The position numbers and the translations under genes were made by a program. The notes beneath the pieces were generated by a model. That model was given only the letters and a program-made list of their open reading frames with translations. It did no database searches and was not told the DNA's origin. Shown here one piece after another: positions 6,600 to 14,162 of a stretch of DNA of 18,530 bases (position 1 is its first letter; every line of letters begins with the position of its first letter). Origin of the DNA: Clostridia bacterium (GTDB lineage: Bacteria > Bacillota_A > Clostridia > Oscillospirales > CAG-272). The stretch is taken from the NCBI GenBank assembly GCA_017453335.1, contig JAFTKI010000105.1, forward strand, positions 1-18,530. Direction: 5' to 3'.

Positions 6600-6620
6600 A
6601 AAAAGGAGAACTTGCGGTTT

Positions 6621-7826
6621 ATGAAAGAAAAGGGAAAAAAACAATCACCAAAAAATATAATCAAACGATTGATTTTACTAGGTGTTACTGCATCACTCTT
6701 GTTTGGATGTTTCTTTTTTCACACCTCGGTCAATGGAGCCCATATCGCGGGCAAAGGCAAAGGTGCTAATTTAGAGGTAAATTCCATAAATGAGCTTTAT
6801 AATGTATTGATGCGTTTAGGATCGCAAAATTCAAAAAAGAGTCTTTTTTCCGACCCCTCGGAAAATTTCGTTACAGTTCTTTCCAATAATGATACGCTGA
6901 TTGCCAAAAATAACGAACAAAATCCCTATTTAAGCGCAACCATCACCATTATTTCCACGGCACACAGTGACATCGGTACCCAAACCGGTCATTCCAAATC
7001 CGATCTCAATCGCGAAATGACGATGTATGCTACGGAATATGTAACTTTTTATGAATCTCGCGGCTATGTCTCGTCCTCATCAAGCAGTTCTTCTTATCGA
7101 TCTTCAGACACCTCTTCTACAACAACCCACAATTCCAACCAACAAAACTTCGTGTTTGACATGGACATCCTTCTGATGAATGATAAGGCTTATATCAACA
7201 TACAAGAGTTTATCACGATAGAAGAAAGTTACCGTTCAACAAATACAACAACTCGCGAATACTATGATGCTTCAACAGGCGAATATCATTCATCAAAATA
7301 TGATAACTACTCAAAGGACGCCTCTAAATCTATACAAATCAAGCCGGAGTATACCAATCAATGGATTGAAATGCCTTTGGAATTCTTAGAAGTCCTAACC
7401 GATGTCGACGCTTTAAACCGTTCAGCGATGTCAACCATCGGAGGTATGGTAGATCTAATCGTAGAATCAGGAGAAATAGTTGACGAACAAAGGATCTCTT
7501 TGAATCAGCATGATTTTGCCCGCATATATGAAAAAGTCTCCGGAGAAGGGATTAATGACCGTTTAGGCGAGGGAACACTTAATTTCCAAGCTGATCTGAC
7601 TGTGCCCGATAACCCGTTTATTTCCTATCTTTTTGCAAACACGATTTCCAACGAAAACGGGACTTCATCCTCCAACGCAAATGAAACGTTTGGTATCACC
7701 AACATAAACAATACTGAAATTTCTTTTGACCCCAGTCTTGTTTCGATTGTTGTCACCGATGAGCTCAGCTTTAAAAACCTGTTTATTATAGAGGAAAGGA
7801 ACATTGAAAATGGCAACACCCCGTGA
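6621..7826 (+). CDS. Secreted or membrane-anchored Ser-rich protein of unknown function
   Basis: A 401-residue protein that I do not recognise. Residues 1-18 are strongly basic, then a hydrophobic stretch (about 17-37, containing LLFGC) forms a signal peptide or anchor. LLFGC at C30 would be an atypical lipobox (Phe at -2). A Ser/Thr-rich low-complexity segment (151-171, eight Ser in a row) splits the exported part. The segments LLMNDKAYINIQEF (184-197) and QWIEMPLEFL (247-256) loosely recall bacterial lipoproteins that bind lipids or act as chaperones, but this is weak. The ATG at 6621 has AAGGAG 12 bases upstream, a long gap; the TTG at 6612 would leave only three. Its 3' end overlaps the next gene by 17 bases in another frame, so the two are coupled. 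It is AT-rich and preceded by the double operator. Confidence 0.75.
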   Translation: MKEKGKKQSPKNIIKRLILLGVTASLLFGCFFFHTSVNGAHIAGKGKGANLEVNSINELYNVLMRLGSQNSKKSLFSDPSENFVTVLSNNDTLIAKNNEQNPYLSATITIISTAHSDIGTQTGHSKSDLNREMTMYATEYVTFYESRGYVSSSSSSSSYRSSDTSSTTTHNSNQQNFVFDMDILLMNDKAYINIQEFITIEESYRSTNTTTREYYDASTGEYHSSKYDNYSKDASKSIQIKPEYTNQWIEMPLEFLEVLTDVDALNRSAMSTIGGMVDLIVESGEIVDEQRISLNQHDFARIYEKVSGEGINDRLGEGTLNFQADLTVPDNPFISYLFANTISNENGTSSSNANETFGITNINNTEISFDPSLVSIVVTDELSFKNLFIIEERNIENGNTP

Positions 7827-8769
7827 AAAAGCTGCTGTTATATTCCGTAAAATAATTACAATCACCGCCCCAATGATGATTTTCTTATTGCTTGTTCTTC
7901 AATTTTTAGGATTTATTCCTTTCAAAGGTCGATCCTTATCGCTGATCCCCGCAATCAATAACATATTCGAGTTTACCAATTACGGCAAGGCTTCTTTTAT
8001 CAATTGCACAGTCAGTATCCTGTTCTCAATCATCTATTTTTACATTGCCGTCAAATCCTTGATTGCCCTGGTCTTTTGCATCAAGCGGATCGGATGGAAT
8101 ATGAAAATGAAACATAATATTTCGGAGGCGTGTTATGTAACAGAGCAAATCGTAAGAACAGTAAACTTTGCACTGTTGCGATTTCTCTTGTTGTATGTTT
8201 TTTCTCATGTATTATATCCGTTTTCAATCAACCTCCGTACGGCAAGTGCAATCGCTCTTTTGATTTTAGGATGTACATTGATGGGGGTTGGAAATAACTT
8301 GATACAAAGGAACACACTTTGCAACAGCATCGTTTCCGCATGCAACTTGTCTTTGTTACTGACAGCTTTTCTTTTATTTGGTGTTACCAATCAAAATCTT
8401 CAGCTGTTAGAACTGATTCACTTCTGCGAACACCTCTTTAAGATGATTGATATGAATGTTTCCACGGCATATTTTAATTGTCAGATTGTCTGCCAGTTAA
8501 TTATTCTCCCTATCATTCATTTTGTAATGCTATTATCAATTCTGTTAATTTACAGGAAAATTAACAAAAATACTTTCAATAATTCCAAATTTATCAATTA
8601 TCTGTTAATTCGGAATGCAATTTTTTTGGGAATCGTAATGATCCTCACGGGATACGTGAACTCCTATACCGACATAGCAGATTATTTGCATATTATTTAT
8701 CAGAATCTTCCCTTCGTTTTAATGACAGCACTATTACCTTTAACAATTCTCAACAGGAGCGAAGAATAA
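7810..8769 (+). CDS. Polytopic membrane protein of unknown function
   Basis: A 319-residue, very hydrophobic protein with about eight predicted membrane segments (roughly 15-37, 62-91, 115-137, 144-162, 172-192, 225-247, 263-283, 296-314). I recognise no family motif: there is no Walker box, rhomboid GxSG, CAAX-protease EExxxR or transporter signature. It starts inside the preceding gene (17-base overlap), and the ATG at 7810 is preceded nine bases upstream by GAGGAAAGGA. A TTG two codons earlier is too close to that site. Overlap, shared promoter and shared terminator (8774-8814) make it and the secreted protein one unit, perhaps an exported protein and its membrane partner. The AT-rich composition matches its partner. 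Confidence 0.78.
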   Translation: MATPREKAAVIFRKIITITAPMMIFLLLVLQFLGFIPFKGRSLSLIPAINNIFEFTNYGKASFINCTVSILFSIIYFYIAVKSLIALVFCIKRIGWNMKMKHNISEACYVTEQIVRTVNFALLRFLLLYVFSHVLYPFSINLRTASAIALLILGCTLMGVGNNLIQRNTLCNSIVSACNLSLLLTAFLLFGVTNQNLQLLELIHFCEHLFKMIDMNVSTAYFNCQIVCQLIILPIIHFVMLLSILLIYRKINKNTFNNSKFINYLLIRNAIFLGIVMILTGYVNSYTDIADYLHIIYQNLPFVLMTALLPLTILNRSEE

Positions 8770-8773
8770 ATTC

Positions 8774-8814
8774 AAAAGTACCGATCCGCAATTCAACCGG
8801 ACCGGTACTTTTTT
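8774..8814 (+). terminator. Terminator of the secreted/membrane protein pair
   Basis: AAAAGTACCG (8774-8783) pairs perfectly with CGGTACTTTT (8803-8812), with an inner CCG/CGG extension, and the 3' arm runs into TTTTTT. Confidence 0.85.
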
Positions 8815-8866
8815 GTTCGTCCCATAAAATCAGCACCTAAAGATGTGAACCTGTTAAAATCTCCTC

Positions 8867-8895
8867 TTGACAAATGCAATAATATTTGGTATAAT
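8867..8895 (+). promoter_or_regulatory. Near-perfect SigA promoter of the acyl-CoA synthetase leader
   Basis: TTGACA (8867-8872), a 17-base spacer, and TATAAT (8890-8895) with an extended TGG just before it. A second TATAAT follows at 8899-8904. Transcription should start near 8902, leaving a leader of about 170 bases before the ATG at 9075. The rest of the 305-base gap between 8770 and 9074 holds the terminator at 8774, this promoter and the leader elements listed separately. Confidence 0.85.
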
Positions 8896-8941
8896 AGGTA
8901 TAATGCAGTAATATGCGTAAATATTAGGAAAGGAGTTTTGA

Positions 8942-9067
8942 ATGTTCCTGTGCCGACAGGATTTGCGTTTCGGCGACATTTTTCGAGTTTTTTCTGAAAT
9001 AACATATACGCTCTCCCTTCAATGCGGGAGAAACTTTGATAAAGAGGAGGCACCGCAATTGCGGTGA
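8942..9067 (+). CDS. Small upstream ORF in the acyl-CoA synthetase leader (41 codons)
   Basis: ATG at 8942 is preceded six bases upstream by a strong AAAGGAG (8929-8935). The ORF encodes 41 residues, beginning MFLCRQDLRF and ending EAPQLR, and stops at TGA 9065-9067, seven bases before the ATG of the synthetase gene. The peptide has no similarity I recognise and no run of one amino acid that would suggest classic attenuation. Its coding stretch contains two small hairpins (8947-8960, CCTGT/ACAGG; 9012-9031, TCTCCC/GGGAGA). Because its Shine-Dalgarno is better placed than that of the synthetase gene, translation of the small ORF and re-initiation may control the downstream gene. It could instead be a chance ORF. 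Confidence 0.4.
   Translation: MFLCRQDLRFGDIFRVFSEITYTLSLQCGRNFDKEEAPQLR
9051..9066 (+). promoter_or_regulatory. Perfect palindrome between Shine-Dalgarno and start codon
   Basis: CACCGCAATTGCGGTG is an exact 16-base palindrome (six-pair stem, AATT loop in RNA). It begins right after AGAGGAGG (9043-9050) and ends eight bases before the ATG at 9075. The Shine-Dalgarno is 24 bases from the ATG, too far in linear form. Folding of the palindrome would bring it to an effective eight bases. It might instead be a protein-binding site. Confidence 0.5.
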
Positions 9068-9074
9068 TACCGTT

Positions 9075-10784
9075 ATGAATACACGCAAGCAAACCGAGCG
9101 AAATTATACTCCGATCGAATCGATGAGTCATTTCGCCACCAAAATCGGAAAGTTCGGTGATAAAACCGCTTACCGCTATTTTGACCGTCAACACAATCTT
9201 TTATCCCTGACCTATCGCAACCTCTCGGCGAAGTTTTTACAAACCGCCGCAGGTATGGACGCAGTGGGACTTGCAGGCAAGCGCATTGCCATCATTGGCG
9301 AAACGTCAATCGAATGGGTGTGTGCCTACGTTGCAACCATCGCGGCAGGCGGAATTGCGGTTCCCATGGATAAGGAGCTGGATATCGAGCAGATCGAAGG
9401 CTTTTTCACCTTCGCAGAGGTAGACGCCGTTGTCTACTCTCCTCTGTTCAACGACCACTTTGAAAACCTGCCCGAAAGACACCCCACCGTTACAAAGCTA
9501 GTCCCCATGGCTCCCGATCGCGGATCGTGGGAGGAAAAGGATTACGTTGTTCCCTTCTCAAAGCTTCAGGAGATCGGTGAGATCAAGGTTGAAGCGGGCT
9601 ATACCTATCCCGAGGTTACCAACATGGACCGCATGGCGGAAATGCTGTTTACATCGGGTACTACAGGCACAAGTAAATGCGTTGCACTGAGTGAGAAAAA
9701 TATTTTTGCATCGGTAAACGCAGCGTGTGCATCGGTTGACTTTTCGCCCGAAGACTCGATCGTTTCGGTTCTGCCGATCCATCACACCTATGAGCTTTGC
9801 ATCATGCTGGCAGCTCTCAACTACGGCATCAACATTGCCATCAACGACAGTCTCAAGCGCGTTTTGAAGAACTTTGCGCTCTTCCAGCCCACAGGCTTGA
9901 TTTTGGTTCCGCTGTTTGTCAGCACCATGAACAAGAGAATCTGGGACGAGGCGAAAAAGGGCGGCAAGGATAAGATGCTCAAGGCTCTCACGCAGATCTC
10001 GCACGCGTTGCGTGAATTGAACTTCGACCTTCGCGCCACCTTCTTCAAGCAGGTCACCGCAGCTTTCGGCGGCAACCTGAACAAGATCATTTGCGGCGGC
10101 GCACCGCTGAATCCCGAGCTGGTTGACACCTTCAGTGAGTTCGGTATTGACATTTTCGAGGGCTACGGTATCACCGAATGCTCTCCTCTGATCGCCGTTA
10201 GCCCCTACTACGCTCCCAAGCGCGGCTCCGTTGGTCCCGCAGTTCCCTGCTGCGAGGTTCGCATTGAGGCAGACCATCGCAACGATAAGGGCTTCTATGA
10301 GGGTGAGATCCAGGTCAAGGGCGATAACGTAATGATCGGATACTACAAGAACCCCGAGGAAACCGCCAAGGTATTCACCGAGGACGGCTGGTTCTGCACG
10401 GGTGACGTTGGATACATGGACGAAAAGGGCTATATCTTCATCACGGGACGTAAGAAGTACGTTATCATTTCCGACAACGGTAAAAACGTATTCCCCGAGG
10501 AGATCGAGGAATATCTTGATAAGCTGGATACCGTTTGTGAATCGGTGGTACTGGGACGCAAGGATTCCAAGGGCGACTTGATCCTTTGCGCCGTGATCTA
10601 TCCTCAGCTTGATAAATTTGAGGATCAGAACGACCGCGAAAAGATCCAAGCCACCATTGAAGCACAGGTCAAGAAGCTCAACCGCAAGCTGGTGAGCTAC
10701 AAGCAGGTGCGTCAGATCGAGCTTCGTTGGGAGCCCTTCGAAAAGACCACCTCCAAGAAGATCAAGAGACATACTGTATATTAA
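9075..10784 (+). CDS. Long-chain acyl-CoA synthetase-like AMP-forming ligase
   Basis: A 569-residue member of the ANL (acyl-adenylate-forming) superfamily. These enzymes activate a carboxylic acid with ATP to an acyl-AMP, then transfer it to a thiol, usually CoA. Motifs in order: the phosphate-binding loop FTSGTTGTSK (192-201), EGYGITECSP (362-371), the hinge/ATP site FCTGDVGYMDEKGY (440-453) with GRKKYVIISDNGKNVFPEE (458-476), and a Lys near the C-terminus (KTTSKKIKR, 557-565) that suits the adenylation Lys. The overall look is closest to long-chain fatty acid-CoA ligases; no acyl carrier protein or membrane domain is fused. It is cytoplasmic. The start at ATG 9075 is set by protein alignment sense, because its ribosome binding site is displaced by a palindrome. 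It is monocistronic and ended by the terminator at 10796. Confidence 0.88.
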   Translation: MNTRKQTERNYTPIESMSHFATKIGKFGDKTAYRYFDRQHNLLSLTYRNLSAKFLQTAAGMDAVGLAGKRIAIIGETSIEWVCAYVATIAAGGIAVPMDKELDIEQIEGFFTFAEVDAVVYSPLFNDHFENLPERHPTVTKLVPMAPDRGSWEEKDYVVPFSKLQEIGEIKVEAGYTYPEVTNMDRMAEMLFTSGTTGTSKCVALSEKNIFASVNAACASVDFSPEDSIVSVLPIHHTYELCIMLAALNYGINIAINDSLKRVLKNFALFQPTGLILVPLFVSTMNKRIWDEAKKGGKDKMLKALTQISHALRELNFDLRATFFKQVTAAFGGNLNKIICGGAPLNPELVDTFSEFGIDIFEGYGITECSPLIAVSPYYAPKRGSVGPAVPCCEVRIEADHRNDKGFYEGEIQVKGDNVMIGYYKNPEETAKVFTEDGWFCTGDVGYMDEKGYIFITGRKKYVIISDNGKNVFPEEIEEYLDKLDTVCESVVLGRKDSKGDLILCAVIYPQLDKFEDQNDREKIQATIEAQVKKLNRKLVSYKQVRQIELRWEPFEKTTSKKIKRHTVY

Positions 10785-10795
10785 GAAGAACCGAC

Positions 10796-10834
10796 TACGG
10801 GAGAGCTTTAGGGAAAGCTCTCCCGTATCTTTCT
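10796..10834 (+). terminator. Terminator of the acyl-CoA synthetase gene
   Basis: TACGGGAGAGCTTT (10796-10809) pairs perfectly with AAAGCTCTCCCGTA (10814-10827), followed by TCTTTCT. Confidence 0.85.
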
Positions 10835-10893
10835 AAATAAAACAGAACGCCGTACCGACAGGAACCGCTCAACACGGTTCCGCCGATACGGCG
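10835..10893 (-). terminator. Terminator of the BspA-like surface protein gene
   Basis: CGCCGTA (10848-10854) pairs with TACGGCG (10887-10893), and an inner stem GGAACCG (10861-10867) pairs with CGGTTCC (10875-10881). On the minus strand the hairpin is followed by TTCTGTTTTATTT (10847-10835). It sits back to back with the plus-strand terminator of the neighbouring gene. Confidence 0.75.
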
Positions 10894-10901
10894 CTTTTAC
10901 C

Positions 10902-13900
10902 TTAGCCCCTCAAAGGTGTATTACCGTCGGAGCAAGTAATATTTTTAATAGGAGCCGCATAAGGAGGTGACCAGCCGGGTCCCTTGGCAAGAGCCTTCCA
11001 CTCGGCTATCGTTCCTTGGAAGGTAATGCTTTCCATAGCGGTGCAATTTGAAAACACCATCTCATCAAATTCTGTTACCGTCTTGGGAATGACAATGCTT
11101 TTCAGGCTCGTGCAATAGGAGAATGCCCATGCACCAATGTAGGTTAAGTTTTCGGGAAGGAGCACCTCGGTCAATTTTGAGCATCCGTAAAAGGTTCTTT
11201 CGCCGATAACGGTTACCCCATTGGGAATCCGAATGCTGATCAGGCTGCTGCAACTACTGAACGCCGAATCACCGATGCCCCTCACGCTATCGGGCAGTTC
11301 AATACTCGTCAGCTTCGAGCATCCCGAGAATGCACCTTTTGCAAGACCTGCCGTGGTATCTCTTAACGTAACCTCGATTGCCGACGGGTTACAAGAGATC
11401 ACCCAGTTATCAACATAATACAATTCGCCTTCCTGATGGATCACTGATTGCGGGAATACACTCGACCCAATGCTCGTAACGCTACTCGGGATCTTGATGT
11501 CGGTCAGCTTACTGCAGTTTAAAAAGACATCATTTTCAAAGGTTGTCAGATTGCTGTTTTCCTCAAAGGTCACGCGCTCCAGCTCGGTGCAGTCGAAGAA
11601 AGCGCGGTAGCAGATGGTCACCACACTCTTCGGGATCACGACCTCCTTGATATACGACTGGTAGAAAGCCATCTGTCCAATGACCGTTACGCTTCCGTCC
11701 GTGGGGATCACGCTGTTCATACAACCGTCGATCAGCGTTTTGGTTGCCGTTTCAATCAAGCAATTTCCTGTGGAATGATAATTGAGATTTCCTGCCGCCA
11801 CCACGATGCTCTCCAGCTTTCGGCAAGAGTTGAACAAGCTCCCTCCTATACTCGTTACGCTCTTCGGGATTGTGATGCTTGTAAGGCTACTGCATTTCTG
11901 GAACGCACCGCGTTGGATCGTCAGCAAGCCTTCCTCCATCGTAACACTTGCAAGAGACGAACAACCGTAGAACGCACTCCAACCAATGCTTGTAACATAG
12001 CTCGGGATTGTGATACTTTCAAGTCTTCCACAGCCCTCGAATGCATTACTACCAATGCTCGTCACACTTCCGTCAGCAGGAATCACGCTTGCTTTGCAGC
12101 CCGCGATCAATGTTTTGCTTGCAGTCTCGATCAAGCAATTTCCTGCGGAATGGTATACGGTATTTTCTTTTGCCACGATAAAGCTTGTAAGGCTTTGGCA
12201 TCCGGAGAACGCACGCTCCCCAATACTCGTAACGGTACTCGGAATGGTAACCCATTCAAGGTATGTATTATTAGTAAATGCGGTTTCCCCGATTTTCGTT
12301 ACACTCTCGGGGATCGTAATGCTTCGAACAATCATAGGAGAGGCCTTCAATCCCATGATTGCCGTTACTTTCCAGCCCTCGGGAGACGTGGGCGGAACAA
12401 TGATGTGCTCATCTTTGCAGGTACCGAGACCGTTCACGTAGCAGGTACCGTCCCTGTTGGAAGTGAACACCAAGCCCGTGCTGTAAAGCGCATTTCCGCA
12501 CAGCGTACATACCTTATTTACATAATTGTGCCCCGTTGCGGCAATCAGCTCGATTTCTTTCTCCGAGCAAACCGAGCAGGTTTTGGTCTTCTCGCCCTTG
12601 CCCTCGCAGGTAGCGGGAGTGGTTACCTCCCATTCGCCCCAGCTGTGTCCCGTTGCGGCGATCTCCTGTGTTTGTTTGTTCTGACAAACCGAGCAGGTTT
12701 TGGTCTCCTCACCCTTGCTCTCGCAACCGGCAGGAGTGGTTACCTCCCATTCGCCCCAGCTGTGTCCCGTAGCGGCGATTTCTTGTGTTTGTTTGTTCTG
12801 ACAAACCGAGCAGGTTTTGGTCTCCTCACCCTTGCTCTCGCAATCGGCAGGAGTGGTTACCTCCCATTCGCCCCAGCTGTGTCCCGTTGCGGGAATTATT
12901 TGCTGTGCTGTGAGAACTTCACCGCAACCCGAACATTTTTTACCCTCGGTCAGTCCTGTTTCCGTGCAGGTGGGTTCCACCGAATTTAACGTAATCTGAT
13001 CCCATTTTGCATGATCGTGTGCCAATTCGGCAACAACATCGGTTTCAAAAGCATCGCAATTCGCGCAATCGCGGCGTTTTTCGCCCTTGGCAGTTTCGGT
13101 AGGCTGTTTGGTTACCGTCCACTCCCCATAGCGGTGTCCCGTTGCCGCAATCTCGGTTTGTGCCGTCAGCACCTTACTGCAAACCGAACAATGCTTGCCT
13201 TCAGTCAATCCCGATTTGATACAGGTGGGTGCCACAGCGGCATCTGTTACCTCGCTATGCCCCTTTGCGGGAATCTCCCGCGTTTCGGCAGTCTTGCACT
13301 CCGAGCAGATTCGGGTCTCCTCGCCCTTCGTTTCACAGCCCGCGGGGGTTGTCACCGTCCACACGCCAAAGGAGTGTCCCGTTGCGGGGATCTTTTGCGT
13401 TTCGGTCGCTTTGCAGACAGAGCAGGTTTTTGTCTCGATGCCATCGGTGTTTCCAACGGCAGGTGTTGTGACTACCCACTCACCCCAAGTGTGTCCCTTT
13501 GGTTGAATGATCTGCTTTTGCGTGTCCCGGCAATTGGCACAGGTCTTGGTCTCCTCGCCCTTTTCCTCACACCCTGCGGGCATCGTTTCCACCCATTCGC
13601 CATAAGCGTGTCCCGTTGCCGCAATCTCGGTCTGTGCCGCCAACACCGTGTTGCAGGCCGAGCAATGCTTGCCCTCGGTCAGTCCTGTTTCGGTGCAGGT
13701 AGCGTCTTTGCCTGCATCGATCACCTCGGAGTGCCCGTTCGCACACGGATCGGTAGGTTCATTTCCCGTATTCTGATCGTTGTTCTGATCATTATTTTGA
13801 TCGTTATTCTGATCGTTGCCTGCGTTCTCGCTTATCTCCGTATCGGATTGAGGGACATCGGCTTCACCGCCAAGCAGCACAAAACCAAGCACACTCGCGC

Positions 13901-13946
13901 CCGTCAGCAAACCTGCGATCAATGCTATCAGAAGTCCTTTTTTCAT
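10902..13946 (-). CDS. Secreted protein with Cys/His repeats and BspA-type leucine-rich repeats
   Basis: A 1014-residue surface protein. A signal peptide or N-terminal anchor spans residues 3-25. An Asn/Asp/Gln spacer follows (44-59, four copies of NDQN). About ten repeats of 28-40 residues occupy 68-485. They are of two alternating types: one built on CTETGLTEGKHCSxC, the other on GEWxVTTPAGCExKGEETKTCSxC, each closing on ATGH. The CxxC and His pairs suggest metal binding or disulfides. Residues about 540-990 are BspA-type leucine-rich repeats (LRR_5), with units such as SITIPESVTKIGETAF, often used for adhesion to host or other cells. There is no sortase signal or C-terminal anchor. The ATG at 13946 has AAAGGAAA 5-6 bases upstream; an upstream Met at 14018 would place coding sequence over the promoter. 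Monocistronic. Confidence 0.88.
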   Translation of the reverse strand: MKKGLLIALIAGLLTGASVLGFVLLGGEADVPQSDTEISENAGNDQNNDQNNDQNNDQNTGNEPTDPCANGHSEVIDAGKDATCTETGLTEGKHCSACNTVLAAQTEIAATGHAYGEWVETMPAGCEEKGEETKTCANCRDTQKQIIQPKGHTWGEWVVTTPAVGNTDGIETKTCSVCKATETQKIPATGHSFGVWTVTTPAGCETKGEETRICSECKTAETREIPAKGHSEVTDAAVAPTCIKSGLTEGKHCSVCSKVLTAQTEIAATGHRYGEWTVTKQPTETAKGEKRRDCANCDAFETDVVAELAHDHAKWDQITLNSVEPTCTETGLTEGKKCSGCGEVLTAQQIIPATGHSWGEWEVTTPADCESKGEETKTCSVCQNKQTQEIAATGHSWGEWEVTTPAGCESKGEETKTCSVCQNKQTQEIAATGHSWGEWEVTTPATCEGKGEKTKTCSVCSEKEIELIAATGHNYVNKVCTLCGNALYSTGLVFTSNRDGTCYVNGLGTCKDEHIIVPPTSPEGWKVTAIMGLKASPMIVRSITIPESVTKIGETAFTNNTYLEWVTIPSTVTSIGERAFSGCQSLTSFIVAKENTVYHSAGNCLIETASKTLIAGCKASVIPADGSVTSIGSNAFEGCGRLESITIPSYVTSIGWSAFYGCSSLASVTMEEGLLTIQRGAFQKCSSLTSITIPKSVTSIGGSLFNSCRKLESIVVAAGNLNYHSTGNCLIETATKTLIDGCMNSVIPTDGSVTVIGQMAFYQSYIKEVVIPKSVVTICYRAFFDCTELERVTFEENSNLTTFENDVFLNCSKLTDIKIPSSVTSIGSSVFPQSVIHQEGELYYVDNWVISCNPSAIEVTLRDTTAGLAKGAFSGCSKLTSIELPDSVRGIGDSAFSSCSSLISIRIPNGVTVIGERTFYGCSKLTEVLLPENLTYIGAWAFSYCTSLKSIVIPKTVTEFDEMVFSNCTAMESITFQGTIAEWKALAKGPGWSPPYAAPIKNITCSDGNTPLRG
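12568..12895 (-). repeat. Near-identical 117-bp tandem repeats in the surface protein gene
   Basis: Three copies of a 117-bp (39-codon) unit encode GHSWGEWEVTTPA...CSVCQNKQTQEIAAT-type repeats (about residues 350-460). The landmarks AGCTGTGTCC at 12641, 12758 and 12875, and GAGCAGGTTTTGGTCT at 12574, 12691 and 12808, are exactly 117 bases apart. The middle copies differ at only a few bases, so they are recent or kept alike by gene conversion. More diverged units flank them on both sides. Confidence 0.85.
13771..13818 (-). repeat. 12-bp microrepeat encoding NDQN
   Basis: Four 12-bp units (TTCTGATCGTTG and variants on the plus strand) encode NDQN four times, just after the signal peptide. This is an in-frame, length-variable spacer type; a change in copy number would not break the frame. 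Confidence 0.7.
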
Positions 13947-13997
13947 GGAGTTTCCTTTCTTTGCAAAATTTGTTTTCAGATTGATTATAACAGCATT

Positions 13998-14026
13998 ATT
14001 GTACCACACTTCACTCATCTTGTAAA
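13998..14026 (-). promoter_or_regulatory. SigA-type promoter of the BspA-like gene
   Basis: On the minus strand TTTACA (14026-14021), a 17-base spacer, and TACAAT (14003-13998) with an extended TGG before it. Transcription should start near 13991, about 45 bases before the ATG. Confidence 0.7.
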
Positions 14027-14091
14027 TGGTTTTTTAAAAAAACTTAAAATTTTTGACACAAAAATTTTGGCGCAAAATTTACAGTTTCTTA

Positions 14092-14120
14092 TAGACATTC
14101 ATATTCAAATATGGTACAAT
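14092..14120 (+). promoter_or_regulatory. SigA-type promoter of the lipoprotein / cysteine desulfurase unit
   Basis: TAGACA (14092-14097), a 17-base spacer, and TACAAT (14115-14120) with an extended TGG. The sequence after the -10 (TACAATAAAGTG) is the same as in the LysRS promoter. A perfect TTGACA at 14053-14058 has no matching -10 at the right distance. Confidence 0.65.
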
Positions 14121-14162
14121 AAAGTGTTAAAAAGCAAAAAAACGCGAAAGGCTTGATTTTTT

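Noticed and set aside
6612..6620. TTG at 6612 as the start of the secreted protein gene
   Set aside because: Only three bases separate it from the Shine-Dalgarno; the ATG at 6621 is more plausible, although its spacing is long.
12568..12895. A CRISPR-like array, suggested by regularly spaced repeats
   Set aside because: The 117-bp units have no unique spacers, stay in one reading frame and encode protein repeats.
14053..14058. A perfect TTGACA as the -35 of the lipoprotein gene
   Set aside because: No -10-like hexamer lies 16-18 bases downstream; the pair at 14092-14120 fits better.
11775..14156. Long plus-strand frames (404 and 381 codons) opposite the repeat-rich surface protein
   Set aside because: Their apparent repeats are only the reverse reading of the 117-bp units; the minus-strand frame has the signal peptide, ribosome site, promoter and known repeat families.
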